Source: Chlamydiota bacterium (GTDB lineage Bacteria; Chlamydiota; Chlamydiia; Chlamydiales; Parachlamydiaceae). Taken from it: 64,000 bases of DNA. The notes under the pieces are model-generated. The model was not told the origin of the DNA. It did not search any database and saw nothing but the letters and a program-made list of their open reading frames with translations. Location: the NCBI GenBank assembly GCA_013285965.1, contig JABDGQ010000001.1, forward strand, positions 125,106-189,105, written 5' to 3'. Within the stretch, counting starts at the first letter, position 1. Every line of letters starts with the position of its first letter. Of this stretch, positions 8,610 to 18,494 are shown piece after piece. The translations under genes were made by a program, and so were the position numbers.

Positions 8610-11198
8610 ATGTCTGAGTCAAATCTTAAAATTTCACCAATGATGTTACAGTGGCAACAGTGTAAAGAAGCCGCTGGTGATGCTATTCTTTTATTTCGCA
8701 TGGGCGATTTTTATGAAGCTTTTCATGAAGATGCGCACATCTTATCAAAAGAGCTTGATTTGACACTGACTCGCCGTCAGGAAATTCCGATGAGTGGTGT
8801 CCCTTATCACACTAGTGAAGGATATGTTGATAAGTTAGTGACCAAAGGATATCGGGTAGCCATAGCGGAACAGCTTGATGATCCTAAAAATTGTAAAGGG
8901 TTATTAAGACGTGCTATTGTTCGCATGGTCACTCCAGGAACATTAATATCATCTCAATTAATTTCTGAAAAAAAAAACAATTTTTTTGCCTGTCTCACAA
9001 AAAGCAGCGGCTGTGTTGGTCTAGCATTTTTAGATCTGACTACAAGTGAATTTTTCGTTTCCGAATTTGCGGAACCTGCTGAGATATCTAATCAAAATCA
9101 ATTATTAAACAGTGAGTTATTAAACGAGATTTATCGTTTACAACCTGCTGAAATTTTGACTAGCGAAAAATTTTGCAACAACCATGCCAATTTATTTTCA
9201 GAAATGCGCCAATCATATCATTTTTTGTTAGATACTCAAGCAGATTGGTGTTTTGAAGGTGATGTCACCTATAATTTTCTTACACAACATTTTCAAACAC
9301 AGAATTTAGAAGGTTTTGGATTAAAAGAAAAATCGGCCAGCGTACATGCTGCTGGTGCCTTATTAAAGTATTTGCAAGATAATCTTTGTTTGCCTATCAA
9401 TCAAATTCAAACATTGCGTGTTCACACCAGTGCCAATTTCATGTCATTGGACCGCATAACGATGCGCCATTTAGAATTAACCACTTCGTTACGTGATGGG
9501 AGCCGCAAAAACACCTTAATTGATATTTTAGATTATACGCAAACTCCTATGGGCGGGCGTTTATTATATCAATGGATCAAACATCCACTCCTTGACATAG
9601 TGGAGATAGATCAAAGGCAAAATGGCATTGTAGCTCTTTTAAAAAACATAGAAACTTTTAAAGCTTTGCGCATTGAATTAGCACATGTCAAAGATTTAGA
9701 GCGTTTATTGATGAAAATTACCACTGGATTTGCCTCACCACGCGATTTAAATGCTTTAGCACATTCTTTTGCTCCGCTGGATTATATTAAAAAATTATTC
9801 AGCACACTGCCTGCCACGTGGATTACACAGGAAGCTGACAAAATAGACCCCCTCCCCCAAATGCGTCATAAAATCATGGAAGCCATTGTTGATGAACCAC
9901 CTTTACGGATTAGTGATGGCAATATTTTTCGCGACGGCTTTCATCGCGAATTAGATGAATTGCGTACTATAAGTGCTGACAGTAAAGCTTGGATTATGCA
10001 ATATCAAATGCGTTTACGTGAAGAAACCGGAATCAAAACATTAAAAGTGAGTTTTAATAAATTATTTGGCTACTATATCGAAGTAAGCCGCGGGCAAAGT
10101 GAAAAAATGCCGCCCATTTTTATTCGTAAACAAACTCTAGTTAATGCTGAGCGCTATATATCCCAAGATTTAAAAGACTATGAAAGCAAGGTTCTTACTG
10201 CACAAGAGCGAATACATGCAATAGAACATGCTCTTTTTGAAGAACTACGGCAAGAAATTAGTGGTTATGCCAAATCTATATCAAATACGGCGCAAGCCAT
10301 CGCTTGCCTCGATTGTCTCAATGGGCTAGCTGAAGCAGCACTACAAAATCAATATTGCCGCCCATTAGTGGACCATGGAAATATACTTTCTATACAAGAA
10401 GGCCGTCACCCTGTAGTAGAACATGTCTGTAAAATGGAAAAGTTTGTATCAAACGATCTTTTTTTAGATCCACAGCAGCGCTTATTATTGATAACCGGAC
10501 CAAATATGTCGGGAAAATCAACTTATTTGCGCCAAAATGCACTTATTGTCATCATGGCACATATTGGTTCATTTGTGCCCGCGCGCAGTGCACAGATTGG
10601 ATTAACTGATAAAGTGTTTACACGTATTGGAGCTAGCGATGATCTAGCACGTGGTCAATCAACTTTTATGGTCGAAATGTTAGAAACGGCTGCAATATTA
10701 AACAGCGTAACACCACGCTCATTTGTCATTTTAGATGAAATTGGACGTGGTACTAGCACATATGATGGCATATCGATTGCCTGGTCGGTTGCCGAATATT
10801 TACTTACTAATCAACATAGCTGTGCCAAAACTCTTTTTGCTACCCATTATTGGGAGCTTACTAAATTGCAAGACAATATACCAGGAGCCATTAACTATCA
10901 TGTGGCTGTCGATGAAACAGAAGCACAGATTACATTTTTGCGTAAAATCATTAAAGGAAGTACTGATAGAAGTTATGGTATTCATGTTGCTCGATTGGCG
11001 GGAATGCCGCAAAGTGTAGTTGAGCGTGCCAAAGAAATTCTGGCTCACTTAGAGGAAAATGCTCAGCGCAAAACAGCCTTTGAACCACCAAAAAAAAATC
11101 TCCTCAAGCATACTAAATCTAAAATGATCCGCTCCAATGCCACCTCTAATACAATTTATTCAGATAATCAACTTTCTCTTTTTTCAGCACAAATGTAA
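8610..11198 (+). CDS. mutS: DNA mismatch repair protein MutS
   Basis: An 862-residue protein of normal MutS length. The mismatch-reading motif GDFYEAFHEDA is at about residue 33. The connector and lever domains follow. The ATPase domain has Walker A GPNMSGKST (about residue 631), Walker B FVILDEIGRGTSTYDG (about residue 708) and the ATHYWELTKL region. The C-terminal tail ends in QLSLFS, resembling a beta-clamp binding motif. MutS recognises mispairs and recruits MutL. Downstream genes follow within five bases, suggesting one transcript with the small membrane protein and rodA. Confidence 0.97.
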   Translation: MSESNLKISPMMLQWQQCKEAAGDAILLFRMGDFYEAFHEDAHILSKELDLTLTRRQEIPMSGVPYHTSEGYVDKLVTKGYRVAIAEQLDDPKNCKGLLRRAIVRMVTPGTLISSQLISEKKNNFFACLTKSSGCVGLAFLDLTTSEFFVSEFAEPAEISNQNQLLNSELLNEIYRLQPAEILTSEKFCNNHANLFSEMRQSYHFLLDTQADWCFEGDVTYNFLTQHFQTQNLEGFGLKEKSASVHAAGALLKYLQDNLCLPINQIQTLRVHTSANFMSLDRITMRHLELTTSLRDGSRKNTLIDILDYTQTPMGGRLLYQWIKHPLLDIVEIDQRQNGIVALLKNIETFKALRIELAHVKDLERLLMKITTGFASPRDLNALAHSFAPLDYIKKLFSTLPATWITQEADKIDPLPQMRHKIMEAIVDEPPLRISDGNIFRDGFHRELDELRTISADSKAWIMQYQMRLREETGIKTLKVSFNKLFGYYIEVSRGQSEKMPPIFIRKQTLVNAERYISQDLKDYESKVLTAQERIHAIEHALFEELRQEISGYAKSISNTAQAIACLDCLNGLAEAALQNQYCRPLVDHGNILSIQEGRHPVVEHVCKMEKFVSNDLFLDPQQRLLLITGPNMSGKSTYLRQNALIVIMAHIGSFVPARSAQIGLTDKVFTRIGASDDLARGQSTFMVEMLETAAILNSVTPRSFVILDEIGRGTSTYDGISIAWSVAEYLLTNQHSCAKTLFATHYWELTKLQDNIPGAINYHVAVDETEAQITFLRKIIKGSTDRSYGIHVARLAGMPQSVVERAKEILAHLEENAQRKTAFEPPKKNLLKHTKSKMIRSNATSNTIYSDNQLSLFSAQM

Positions 11199-11203
11199 CC
11201 TAA

Positions 11204-11713
11204 ATGTTTAACTTATGTGTTTATCTGATTTTTATATTGTGCTATCAATTTAGTAGCTATGCTCAAGAGCCATTATATGAGCTTAAAATAGAAGAACTAT
11301 CAGCTATCCCCTCTACTAGCCTACAGGGCAACATTGATTCGATCTGGAAATTTCATGGGCAAAAAGTTATTGTACGTGGTTTTTACTATGATGCCAACCC
11401 CCCTATTTTAGCCGCTCAACCAAATTTAAAAAGTTGCTGTGTCAATGATAGCAATAAAAAATTACCTAAAATTACTTTATTAAATGATCAAATTATTTTT
11501 GAAAAACCTACTAGCAATGTTAGCGTATGGCAAGGTATTTTTTACATTGATACAGTTTATGACAAAGAAGGGGCTCTGAATCAACTTTACAGTTTAAAAG
11601 AGGCACATCTCGTACCCAGCGCTTTGAGCTATATGCATTATGTATGGTGGTCAATTTTTGCCGTTATGATTTATATATTGATAAAGCGTTTAAACATTTA
11701 TAAAAAAAATTAG
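11204..11713 (+). CDS. Uncharacterised exported protein with C-terminal membrane anchor
   Basis: A 169-residue protein I cannot name. A signal peptide (about residues 1-20) precedes an extracytoplasmic beta-rich part containing GQKVIVRGFYYD and two adjacent cysteines (SCC, about residue 77). One membrane helix lies near the C-terminus (about residues 144-161), followed by basic residues. The HGQKVIVRGF phrase recalls domains of exported planctomycete-chlamydial proteins that begin with a GQ-V-I-GF strand, but this is only resemblance. It sits five bases after mutS and four before rodA, so it is co-transcribed with both. Confidence 0.7.
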   Translation: MFNLCVYLIFILCYQFSSYAQEPLYELKIEELSAIPSTSLQGNIDSIWKFHGQKVIVRGFYYDANPPILAAQPNLKSCCVNDSNKKLPKITLLNDQIIFEKPTSNVSVWQGIFYIDTVYDKEGALNQLYSLKEAHLVPSALSYMHYVWWSIFAVMIYILIKRLNIYKKN

Positions 11714-11717
11714 TTTT

Positions 11718-12854
11718 ATGTGGAACGCCTGCTATTTAAAGCGCTTGGACTTTAGAGTTATACCAGTCATTGTGAGTCTGATGATTATTAGTCTTTTGGT
11801 AATCTCCTCATACAGCCCAGTGGCAAATGCCGATTATCGCGAAGAGCAGTTTTGGACACCTCTAGTACGCACACAGCTGCAATGGTTTGCGATAGGAAGT
11901 GTTCTTTATATTATTTGTGCTTGTTTTGATTATAATAAATTACGCGAGTGGACCTGGATTTTGTATTTTTTAATGCTTTTAGCATTAATAGGGTTGTTTT
12001 TTACCGATTCTATCCAACGAGTACACCGTTGGTACCGTATTCCATTCATCAACATTAGTTTTCAGCCCTCCGAGCAAGCTAAATTCATTGTGGTTATTAC
12101 ATTAAGTTGGTTTTTAGAAAAACAAGGACAATTGACATCAAACTGGGGTGTGGTATTTTGTGCCTTAGCCATTGTCGCCATCCCATTTTTTCTGATTCTC
12201 AAGCAGCCTGATTTAGGTACAGCTTTAGTACTTTTTCCCATTAGTTTAGGAATGTTCTATTTTGGCAACTTGCGCCGTAGCGTTATAAAATGGATGTCGT
12301 TGATTGCTGGCTGCGCATTGATGTTAATTGCCCTTATTTTTTTAGGTATATTACCGCACGAAACTTTACGCCCTTATGCGACTAAAGTGGTTAAAGAATA
12401 TCAATTTGATCGCTTAGATCCTAATACTCATCATCAAAAAGCAGCTGCCACAGCTATTGCTCTAGGTGGAATAGCTGGCACAGGTTGGCACAAAAGCGAT
12501 TATAGTGGCAAAGGGTGGCTCCCCTATCCCTATACTGATTCTGTGTTTCCCGCTTTTGGGGAGGAATTTGGAATGATTGGTTTATTGATATTGATGATGT
12601 TATACTACGCCCTTATTTATTTTAGTTTTCAGGTAACAGCAGTGGCAAAAGATCCTTTTGGACGTTTACTAGCAGCCGGTGTGACCGTTTATTTAGCTAC
12701 ACACGTACTAATGAATAGCAGTATGATGTGTGGCTTTTTCCCCATAACAGGTGAGCCATTGATATTAGTTACTTATGGAGGATCTTCAATTATGTCTACG
12801 ATGATTGCACTGGGAATTTTGCAAAGTATTTATAGTCGTCGATTTATGTTTTAA
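11718..12854 (+). CDS. rodA: SEDS-family peptidoglycan polymerase/rod shape protein RodA
   Basis: A 378-residue protein with about ten membrane helices and SEDS signatures: FQPSEQAKF (about residue 115), KQPDLGTALVLFP (about residue 160) and the extracytoplasmic loop ending GEEFGMIGLL (about residue 277). RodA polymerises lipid II glycan strands together with a class B penicillin-binding protein. Environmental chlamydiae make peptidoglycan and lack FtsZ, so this enzyme likely serves the elongation-type machinery that drives chlamydial division. It ends the mutS transcript. Confidence 0.9.
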   Translation: MWNACYLKRLDFRVIPVIVSLMIISLLVISSYSPVANADYREEQFWTPLVRTQLQWFAIGSVLYIICACFDYNKLREWTWILYFLMLLALIGLFFTDSIQRVHRWYRIPFINISFQPSEQAKFIVVITLSWFLEKQGQLTSNWGVVFCALAIVAIPFFLILKQPDLGTALVLFPISLGMFYFGNLRRSVIKWMSLIAGCALMLIALIFLGILPHETLRPYATKVVKEYQFDRLDPNTHHQKAAATAIALGGIAGTGWHKSDYSGKGWLPYPYTDSVFPAFGEEFGMIGLLILMMLYYALIYFSFQVTAVAKDPFGRLLAAGVTVYLATHVLMNSSMMCGFFPITGEPLILVTYGGSSIMSTMIALGILQSIYSRRFMF

Positions 12855-13108
12855 TCTGAACTTTGGGTTTTAACTTGCCGAAAAAACTCTGTTCTCATTA
12901 CAATCAGTTGTTGCCCAATAAATCGATAAGATAGAGAAATTCAAAAAGCACCATCTAGTTATACCTTAAAAAGCTATAAATTAAATAAACCTCATTTCTC
13001 TGCTATCTAAAAACTATTTTCAAATTATTGTCTGGCAACTTTTTTTTGTAATTTAACGAAAATTTGAATAATTATTGCCATTTTTAAATGTACTAAAAAG
13101 GAATATGT
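12855..13108. other. Gap between rodA and tig, with a degenerate inverted-repeat half
   Basis: No gene seen. The first 40 bases contain CTGAACTTTGGGTTTT and AAAAAACTC, resembling the palindrome at 53283-53352. An AAAAAGGAAT ribosome binding site precedes tig. The rest is AT-rich and unassigned. Confidence 0.4.
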
Positions 13109-14425
13109 ATGACGACTGAACCACAACAACAAGAGACATTTAATAACGAACATGTTGATTTAAAAGTGACTCGCCTTCCACAATGCGGCTTGAAACTCGA
13201 CATCACCGTTTCACCTAAAACTGCTCAAGTTTGTCATGCTAAAGCCATCAAAATGGTTAGTCATGAAGTTGTCATACCAGGCTTTCGCAAAGGTAAAGCA
13301 CCACAGGAAGTAATTAAAACGCGTTATGGTCAATTAATACAAAAAGAATTTGTCGATTTAGTATTAGACCTATCGCTAAGAGAAGCACTATCGTTGGCTA
13401 AACTGCAATGTATCAGAGAAAGTTTTACCAAAAAAGCACCTGTTATTTACTCATGTACTCCACAAAAAGTACATTTTATGGTGCAATGTGAAGCACAACC
13501 TCTTGTTCCGCATGTCAATGTTGATGATATATCATTATCTAAAGTTACAACTCGAGAGATAACAGAACGCGATTGTGAGCGCGCTATACAAAGCATGGTT
13601 GACAGCGTTACCACTTTTGAAAAAATAGAAGAGCAGCACCATGTACAGGAAGGCGATTATGTTGATTGCGAAATTACTGAAATCAGCAGCAACTCGTCTA
13701 ATCCTTATAAACATTTAAATGTATCACCATTGTGTTTGCCATCATGGTTATACGATGCCTTATTGAATTTGACGGTTGGTGCACAAGTGGAAGGGACAAC
13801 ATCTGAAGATCACAATTTTTCCGAAGATGATGGTGAATTTAAAAAAGTAGACTACAAGCTTACTTTAAATGCCATCTGGAAAGGTACGTCTCCAGCACTA
13901 GATGATGCCTTAGCCAAAAAAATGGGTGCTGAATCTTTGGAAACACTCCGTTCAACTGTTCAACATCGTTTGCAACAACAAGCAGAAGAAACAGCAGCTC
14001 GTAAACAGTTAGTCATTTTAGACAATTTTTTATTACAACATTATCCGTTTGAAGTCCCCGGTTCATACCTTGAGGCTGAAAAAAAGACTCGTCTAGAAAG
14101 ACATTTTACAGAAAGCAAAACCACTAAAAATAATTATTCAGAGCAAGAGTTCAAACATTTAGAAAGCGATATTGAAAATAGCTCTAGAATGGCGTTACAA
14201 CTATTTTTCTTATACGGTAAAATTGCGGCTGATCATAAAATCGTCGCACAAACTGCCGATGTTGATGAAGAATTTGCACATTGGCAAATGCATATGCTTA
14301 AGTTAGGTCAAATGCCGCTTAAAAACCTCTCTAAAGATCACAAAGAACTTTATGATCGCTTAGCAGATGCTGCACTAAATCGTAAGCTTAGACAATTTAT
14401 AATCAGTAAAGCAAAACTTGTTTGA
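13109..14425 (+). CDS. tig: Trigger factor
   Basis: A 438-residue ribosome-associated folding chaperone with peptidyl-prolyl isomerase activity. The N-terminal ribosome-docking motif GFRKGKAPQEVIKTRYG lies at about residue 54. The FKBP-like middle domain spans about residues 165-245 and the helical C-terminal arms follow. The length is usual. In chlamydiae tig is normally followed by clpP2 and clpX; here clpX follows but clpP does not. The start is supported by AAAAAGGAAT eight bases upstream. Confidence 0.94.
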   Translation: MTTEPQQQETFNNEHVDLKVTRLPQCGLKLDITVSPKTAQVCHAKAIKMVSHEVVIPGFRKGKAPQEVIKTRYGQLIQKEFVDLVLDLSLREALSLAKLQCIRESFTKKAPVIYSCTPQKVHFMVQCEAQPLVPHVNVDDISLSKVTTREITERDCERAIQSMVDSVTTFEKIEEQHHVQEGDYVDCEITEISSNSSNPYKHLNVSPLCLPSWLYDALLNLTVGAQVEGTTSEDHNFSEDDGEFKKVDYKLTLNAIWKGTSPALDDALAKKMGAESLETLRSTVQHRLQQQAEETAARKQLVILDNFLLQHYPFEVPGSYLEAEKKTRLERHFTESKTTKNNYSEQEFKHLESDIENSSRMALQLFFLYGKIAADHKIVAQTADVDEEFAHWQMHMLKLGQMPLKNLSKDHKELYDRLADAALNRKLRQFIISKAKLV

Positions 14426-14711
14426 TTGCAAATTTAATTGATTACTTTTATTACCAACCTGAGGTTTTGAGTTTTTTAATCATTTGGATTGTTTCAAAGG
14501 AGAAAAAAAGCAAAGCTCAGGTTATCAAGACGCAAACTTTATCAAGAGTATTATTTAATACATATTTTGCGCCCTTTGATAAATTACGAGAAATTATACA
14601 TTTCACAAAAAGTATTTTGTGTTACAATGAGCTTGATAGTCATAAAGACATTCAATAACATAAATTCAAAAACTATTCCATGTCTCTTAATCCTTTTAAT
14701 ATATTATCTAT
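14426..14711. other. tig-clpX gap lacking clpP, with a long inverted repeat
   Basis: This 286-base gap is where clpP2 lies in chlamydiae. I see no ClpP signature in any frame. An inverted repeat spans 14456-14524 (AACCTGAG paired with CTCAGGTT), related to the palindrome at 53283. A possible promoter -10 TACAAT lies near 14625, with a weak TTTCAC 16 bases upstream, which could start a separate clpX transcript. Confidence 0.5.
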
Positions 14712-15950
14712 ATGAGTAAAAAACCTACGAAAGATGTTGTAGCCTGTTCATTTTGTGGCAGAAGTGAAGAAGATGTAGAACGGCTAATCTCCAGCCCTGG
14801 CGTATACATCTGTGATAAGTGCGTACGTCTATGCACTTCAATTTTAGATAAAAAAACCACACCTGATCATGAATTTAAGATTCTTAAACCTAAAGAAATC
14901 AAACATAAATTAGATGAATATATTGTAGGGCAAGAAGAAGCCAAAAAAACTATTGCTGTAGCCGTTTACAATCACTATACGCGTATCAGCGCCAAACATC
15001 TTAAAGATGAACCGATCGAATTTAGCAAATCTAATGTTTTGTTACTGGGACCAACCGGTTCAGGCAAAACTTTGATAGCAAAGACCCTTGCCTCAATACT
15101 TGATGTTCCATTTACTATCGCTGACGCTACGACCCTTACTGAAGCTGGATACGTAGGCGAGGATGTAGAAAACATAATTCTGCGCCTTTTGCAAGCTGCC
15201 GATTATGATGTGGCTAAAGCTGAACAGGGTATTATATACATCGATGAGATCGACAAAATTAGTCGTACTACAGCCAATGTATCAATTACACGCGATGTTT
15301 CAGGTGAAGGGGTGCAACAAGCTTTGCTAAAGATAGTCGAAGGAACTATTGCTAATGTACCTCCCAAAGGTGGTCGTAAGCATCCCAATCAAGAATATAT
15401 ACGCGTTAACACCGAAAATATTCTCTTTATTGTCGGTGGGGCATTTGTCAATCTGGAAAAAATCGTCTCAAAACGTTTAGGTCGTGGCACTATTGGCTTT
15501 GATAGCACACATCGCGAAGTGATTGATTCAAGTCATAAAAGTTTATTACTTTCTAAAGTTGAGCCAGAGGATCTTGTGCAATTTGGGATGATTCCGGAAT
15601 TCGTAGGCCGTTTTAACAGTATAGCCAATTGCAGTGAATTAGCTTTGCCTGATTTAGTTAGTATTTTAACCAAACCAAAAAATGCCATTATTAAGCAATT
15701 TGTCGCTATGTTTGCCTTAGAAGGGGTAAAACTAAATGTAACAGATGATGCCCTCTTGGCTATTGCCGAAAAGGCCATTACAGCTGGAACAGGAGCACGC
15801 GCCTTGCGCATGATTTTAGAAAATCTCATGCGTGATTTAATGTTTGAAGCACCTTCTGACGACACCATTAGCGAAATAACGCTAACTAAAGAATGTGTAA
15901 TGGAGAGAAAGTCTCCACTTATCAAACGCTCCAACGAAAAAATCGCTTAA
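14712..15950 (+). CDS. clpX: ATP-dependent Clp protease ATP-binding subunit ClpX
   Basis: A 412-residue AAA+ unfoldase. The N-terminal zinc-binding domain has paired cysteines (CSFCGRS and CDKCVRLC, about residues 10-37). Walker A is GPTGSGKT (about residue 113), Walker [11 protein letters not shown], and the ClpP-contacting loop is RGTIGFD (about residue 260), so it keeps its ClpP-docking motif. ClpX unfolds tagged substrates for ClpP; the protease gene must be encoded elsewhere. It is followed by a palindromic element that ends in a T-run. Confidence 0.97.
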   Translation: MSKKPTKDVVACSFCGRSEEDVERLISSPGVYICDKCVRLCTSILDKKTTPDHEFKILKPKEIKHKLDEYIVGQEEAKKTIAVAVYNHYTRISAKHLKDEPIEFSKSNVLLLGPTGSGKTLIAKTLASILDVPFTIADATTLTEAGYVGEDVENIILRLLQAADYDVAKAEQGIIYIDEIDKISRTTANVSITRDVSGEGVQQALLKIVEGTIANVPPKGGRKHPNQEYIRVNTENILFIVGGAFVNLEKIVSKRLGRGTIGFDSTHREVIDSSHKSLLLSKVEPEDLVQFGMIPEFVGRFNSIANCSELALPDLVSILTKPKNAIIKQFVAMFALEGVKLNVTDDALLAIAEKAITAGTGARALRMILENLMRDLMFEAPSDDTISEITLTKECVMERKSPLIKRSNEKIA

Positions 15951-15957
15951 CTTAAAT

Positions 15958-16070
15958 AACTCGCCTTAAGCATAGTTTGAATAAGTGATTTTCGACATAG
16001 CCTAGAGCTATATAAGGATACACATTTTGCAAAGAACTTTTTCAGATCCTTGCAAAATGTATCTTTTTTA
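15958..16070. terminator. Degenerate family-1 element acting as clpX terminator
   Basis: The sequence from TCGCCTTAAGCATAGTTTGAA through the CATAGCCTAGAGCTATATAAGGA core is a decayed copy of family 1. Its inner arms ACATTTTGCAA (16022-16032) and TTGCAAAATGT (16050-16060) pair, and are followed by TTTTTT. This has the form of a rho-independent terminator for clpX. Confidence 0.65.
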
Positions 16071-16100
16071 GTTTAATAGAGCTATGTTAAAAGCTGAGCT

Positions 16101-16427
16101 TTAAAGCACTAAAGATCCATTATCAATTTGGTGCAAATGACGATCGAGCTCTGCGCGATATTCCTCAAGATCTGTTAACAAGTACTTTTCTATGTTACTC
16201 TCTATTTGTCAAATCATAGGCTTTTGCTCCACAATATCTCTAAAATTAGCTTCCATAATTTCTTGAGCTAACTCTGTAATGGTGGTTTCTTTGTGTCGCT
16301 TATCAGTTATTCTGCAAAATCTATTGTCATTAAAATCAATATAAGATTTGTTTGGGTCCGACTCAGAATCTGACAATTCAATCTGTTGCATGACCTGCAT
16401 AAAACTACTAAATTTATTTACATTCAT
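16101..16427 (-). pseudogene. Small hypothetical gene interrupted by one in-frame TGA
   Basis: The minus strand codes for 72 residues from ATG 16427 to a TGA at 16206-16208. The same frame then stays open for another 34 codons to TAA at 16101. The continuation is acidic and helical (IEKYLLTDLEEYRAELDRHL) like the first part. I read this as one gene of about 107 codons with a nonsense change (tryptophan or arginine codon to TGA). The function is not recognised; the high charge and absence of a leader suggest a small cytosolic or secreted helper protein. A sequencing error is possible. Confidence 0.5.
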
Positions 16428-16828
16428 AATACTATCAATATCATAAGATAATTCGATTATAACATGCTTTTATTTTTAAATTAAAAAACCATAAAAAGTA
16501 ATTTAATTAATGCAACAAATGCACTTTATTTTTAAAAAGAAAGATATGATATTATAAAAGAGGCCTATCAATCATTTATTGATTATTTTCAGCAATTACA
16601 GGCAAAATAATCGCTCAATTTTTGAGCTCATCTTACAGATAATTTGACAACAAGCAAATTTAAAAAAACTTTTAACATATACAACTTTTCATTAAAGTGA
16701 ATGAGCAGTGAGTAGGGAAATAACTTTTGGAGTTATGGACATTTTTAATTTTTATTTTCATATAAAAAATTAAAATCCTCAAAAATAAATCACTGTACCT
16801 ACCAGTATATTTTCAAAAGGAGTTATTA
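16428..16828. other. AT-rich gap upstream of the collagen-like gene
   Basis: About 400 bases without an open frame of note. It holds AT-rich promoter-like sequence (for example TATGATATTATAAAAG near 16547), a small palindrome CAATCATTTATTGATT near 16568, and the AAAAGGAG ribosome binding site of the next gene. A long untranslated leader is possible. Confidence 0.4.
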
Positions 16829-18304
16829 ATGCCATTGTCATTATTTAAAAAAATTATAAGTTTAAGTTGCTTAACTTTTTATTTACCATTTGCTAGTTTG
16901 GCAGCCGAAGAACTAATAAAAGCTCACAGTAGTCATGATTCACAATGTCACCCACATCATGATCGCAAACATAGAGGGCCAACGGGACCTACTGGGTCAA
17001 CAGGTTTTTCTGGCCCTACTGGTGCTACTGGACCTATGGGTATATCTGTCACCGGCTCTACCGGCTTTACTGGAGCAACGGGAGCTACAGGGGCAGCTGG
17101 ATTAAATGGTGCTACTGGTGCCACCGGAGCAGCTGGATTAAATGGTGCTACTGGTGCCACCGGAGCAGCTGGATTAAATGGTGCTACTGGTGCCACTGGA
17201 GCAGCTGGATTAAATGGTGCTACTGGTGCCACTGGAGCAGCTGGATTAAATGGTGCTACTGGCGCCACTGGGGCAGCTGGATTAAATGGTGCTACTGGTG
17301 CCACTGGGGCAGCTGGATTAAATGGTGCTACTGGTGCCACTGGAGCAGCTGGATTAAATGGTGCTACTGGCGCCACTGGGGCAGCTGGATTAAATGGTGC
17401 TACTGGTGCCACTGGGGCAGCTGGATTAAATGGTGCTACTGGTGCCACTGGAGCAGCTGGATTAAATGGTGCTACTGGCGCCACTGGGGCAGCTGGATTA
17501 AATGGTGCTACTGGTGCTACTGGAGCAGCTGGATTAAATGGTGCTACTGGCGCCACTGGGGCGGCTGGATTAAATGGTGCTACTGGTGCAACTGGCGCCA
17601 CTGGTGTGGCTGGAACTCCCGGCGCAGTAGGTGCTACTGGAGCAGCTGGATTGAATGGCGCTACTGGTGCCACTGGAGCAGCTGGATTGAATGGCGCTAC
17701 TGGTGTAACTGGTCCTACTGGATTAAATGGTAGCAATGGTGCTACTGGTCCGACTGGCTTTACAGGCACTACTGGTGCTACGGGCTTTACAGGCTTCACT
17801 GGAACAACTGGTCCGACTGGCTTTACAGGCACTACTGGTGCTACGGGCCCAAATGGTTCGCCAGGCACTTTGGGGGCTACAGGAGCAACCGGACCTACTG
17901 GTGCTGGAATTACTCTGACACCGGATACAGGAAATAGATTATCATTTAGTTATATTTTCAGTAATCAATCAGCGACTCTAAGTGTCACTATGATCGCTTA
18001 TCTAGTTGCCCCTGATAATACAATAAGAGTTAGTTCGACACAAACTGTTCCACCACTTAGTATTGCTAGTGCATCAATAGGAGCAATAGATAATCCATTT
18101 TTTGGTAATTATGTAGCTGGTTTTCAAATATCTAATGTTGACGCACTAACAGCTAGTTCGGGGATAATAAGCGTTTCAAATACACGCTCAAGCAATACAG
18201 TAGAAATTTTAAATGAGTTTTTTCCTTCTCTGGTTGCGCTTACGCCTGCAAATCCAATTCAAATATCGAGAAACTTTACGTATAGCTCACTTGGTGTACC
18301 TTAA
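16829..18304 (+). CDS. Secreted collagen-like protein with C-terminal globular domain
   Basis: A 491-residue protein starting at an ATG preceded by AAAAGGAG. A signal peptide (about residues 1-25, cut after SLA) and a His-rich linker lead into an uninterrupted Gly-X-Y region (about residues 49-365). Most of it is the 12-residue unit [12 protein letters not shown]. The last 125 residues form a beta-rich domain with the look of BclA/C1q-like trimer heads. Such proteins form triple-helical surface filaments. Threonine in the Y position (GAT, GPT) favours glycosylation in BclA-type fibres. The T-G-A-rich repeat DNA is more GC-rich than its surroundings. A role in host or amoeba surface attachment is inference. 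Confidence 0.88.
   Translation: MPLSLFKKIISLSCLTFYLPFASLAAEELIKAHSSHDSQCHPHHDRKHRGPTGPTGSTGFSGPTGATGPMGISVTGSTGFTGATGATGAAGLNGATGATGAAGLNGATGATGAAGLNGATGATGAAGLNGATGATGAAGLNGATGATGAAGLNGATGATGAAGLNGATGATGAAGLNGATGATGAAGLNGATGATGAAGLNGATGATGAAGLNGATGATGAAGLNGATGATGAAGLNGATGATGAAGLNGATGATGATGVAGTPGAVGATGAAGLNGATGATGAAGLNGATGVTGPTGLNGSNGATGPTGFTGTTGATGFTGFTGTTGPTGFTGTTGATGPNGSPGTLGATGATGPTGAGITLTPDTGNRLSFSYIFSNQSATLSVTMIAYLVAPDNTIRVSSTQTVPPLSIASASIGAIDNPFFGNYVAGFQISNVDALTASSGIISVSNTRSSNTVEILNEFFPSLVALTPANPIQISRNFTYSSLGVP
17090..17600 (+). repeat. 36-bp tandem repeat, 14 copies
   Basis: Fourteen consecutive units built on GGATTAAATGGTGCTACTGG lie in the collagen-like gene, each 36 bp (12 residues). 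Variation is limited to synonymous third positions (GGTGCC/GGCGCC, GGAGCA/GGGGCA), and the variants alternate in runs. Two diverged units (GGATTGAATGGC) follow at about 17645 and 17680. Confidence 0.95.
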
Positions 18305-18359
18305 ATAATAGATATATTTGGAAATTTGCTTGATGTCAAATTTGGCTAGAAGCTTTGAT

Positions 18360-18377
18360 TAATTAACCGGTTAATTA
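18360..18377. other. 18-bp perfect palindrome
   Basis: TAATTAACCGGTTAATTA is a perfect palindrome in the gap after the collagen-like gene. It is too short and T-run-free for a terminator and could be a protein-binding site or chance in AT-rich DNA. Confidence 0.3.
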
Positions 18378-18393
18378 GCTTGCCATAAAATAG

Positions 18394-18445
18394 AAAGAGA
18401 CGTATTTAACAAATACTAAACATTATTTGTTAAATACATCTCTTT
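18394..18445. terminator. Bidirectional terminator hairpin
   Basis: Two 22-base arms (AAAGAGACGTATTTAACAAA and its complement, one mismatch) flank an 8-base loop between the convergent collagen-like gene and rpsD. The strong stem with A/T-rich edges fits a two-way terminator. Confidence 0.75.
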
Positions 18446-18494
18446 ATGAAAATCTTGTCTCTGACATAACGCATAATACAATGTTGAATTAGCT

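Noticed and set aside
14422-14719. Two short plus-strand frames between tig and clpX
   Set aside because: Different overlapping frames, no ribosome binding site, low-complexity AT-rich content, and an inverted repeat runs through them.
17090-17600. CRISPR array, because of regular 36-bp repeats
   Set aside because: Units are directly adjacent with no unique spacers and keep one reading frame; no cas genes nearby.
16957-17868. Minus-strand proline/alanine-rich frame opposite the collagen-like gene
   Set aside because: Antisense shadow of the 36-bp collagen repeat.
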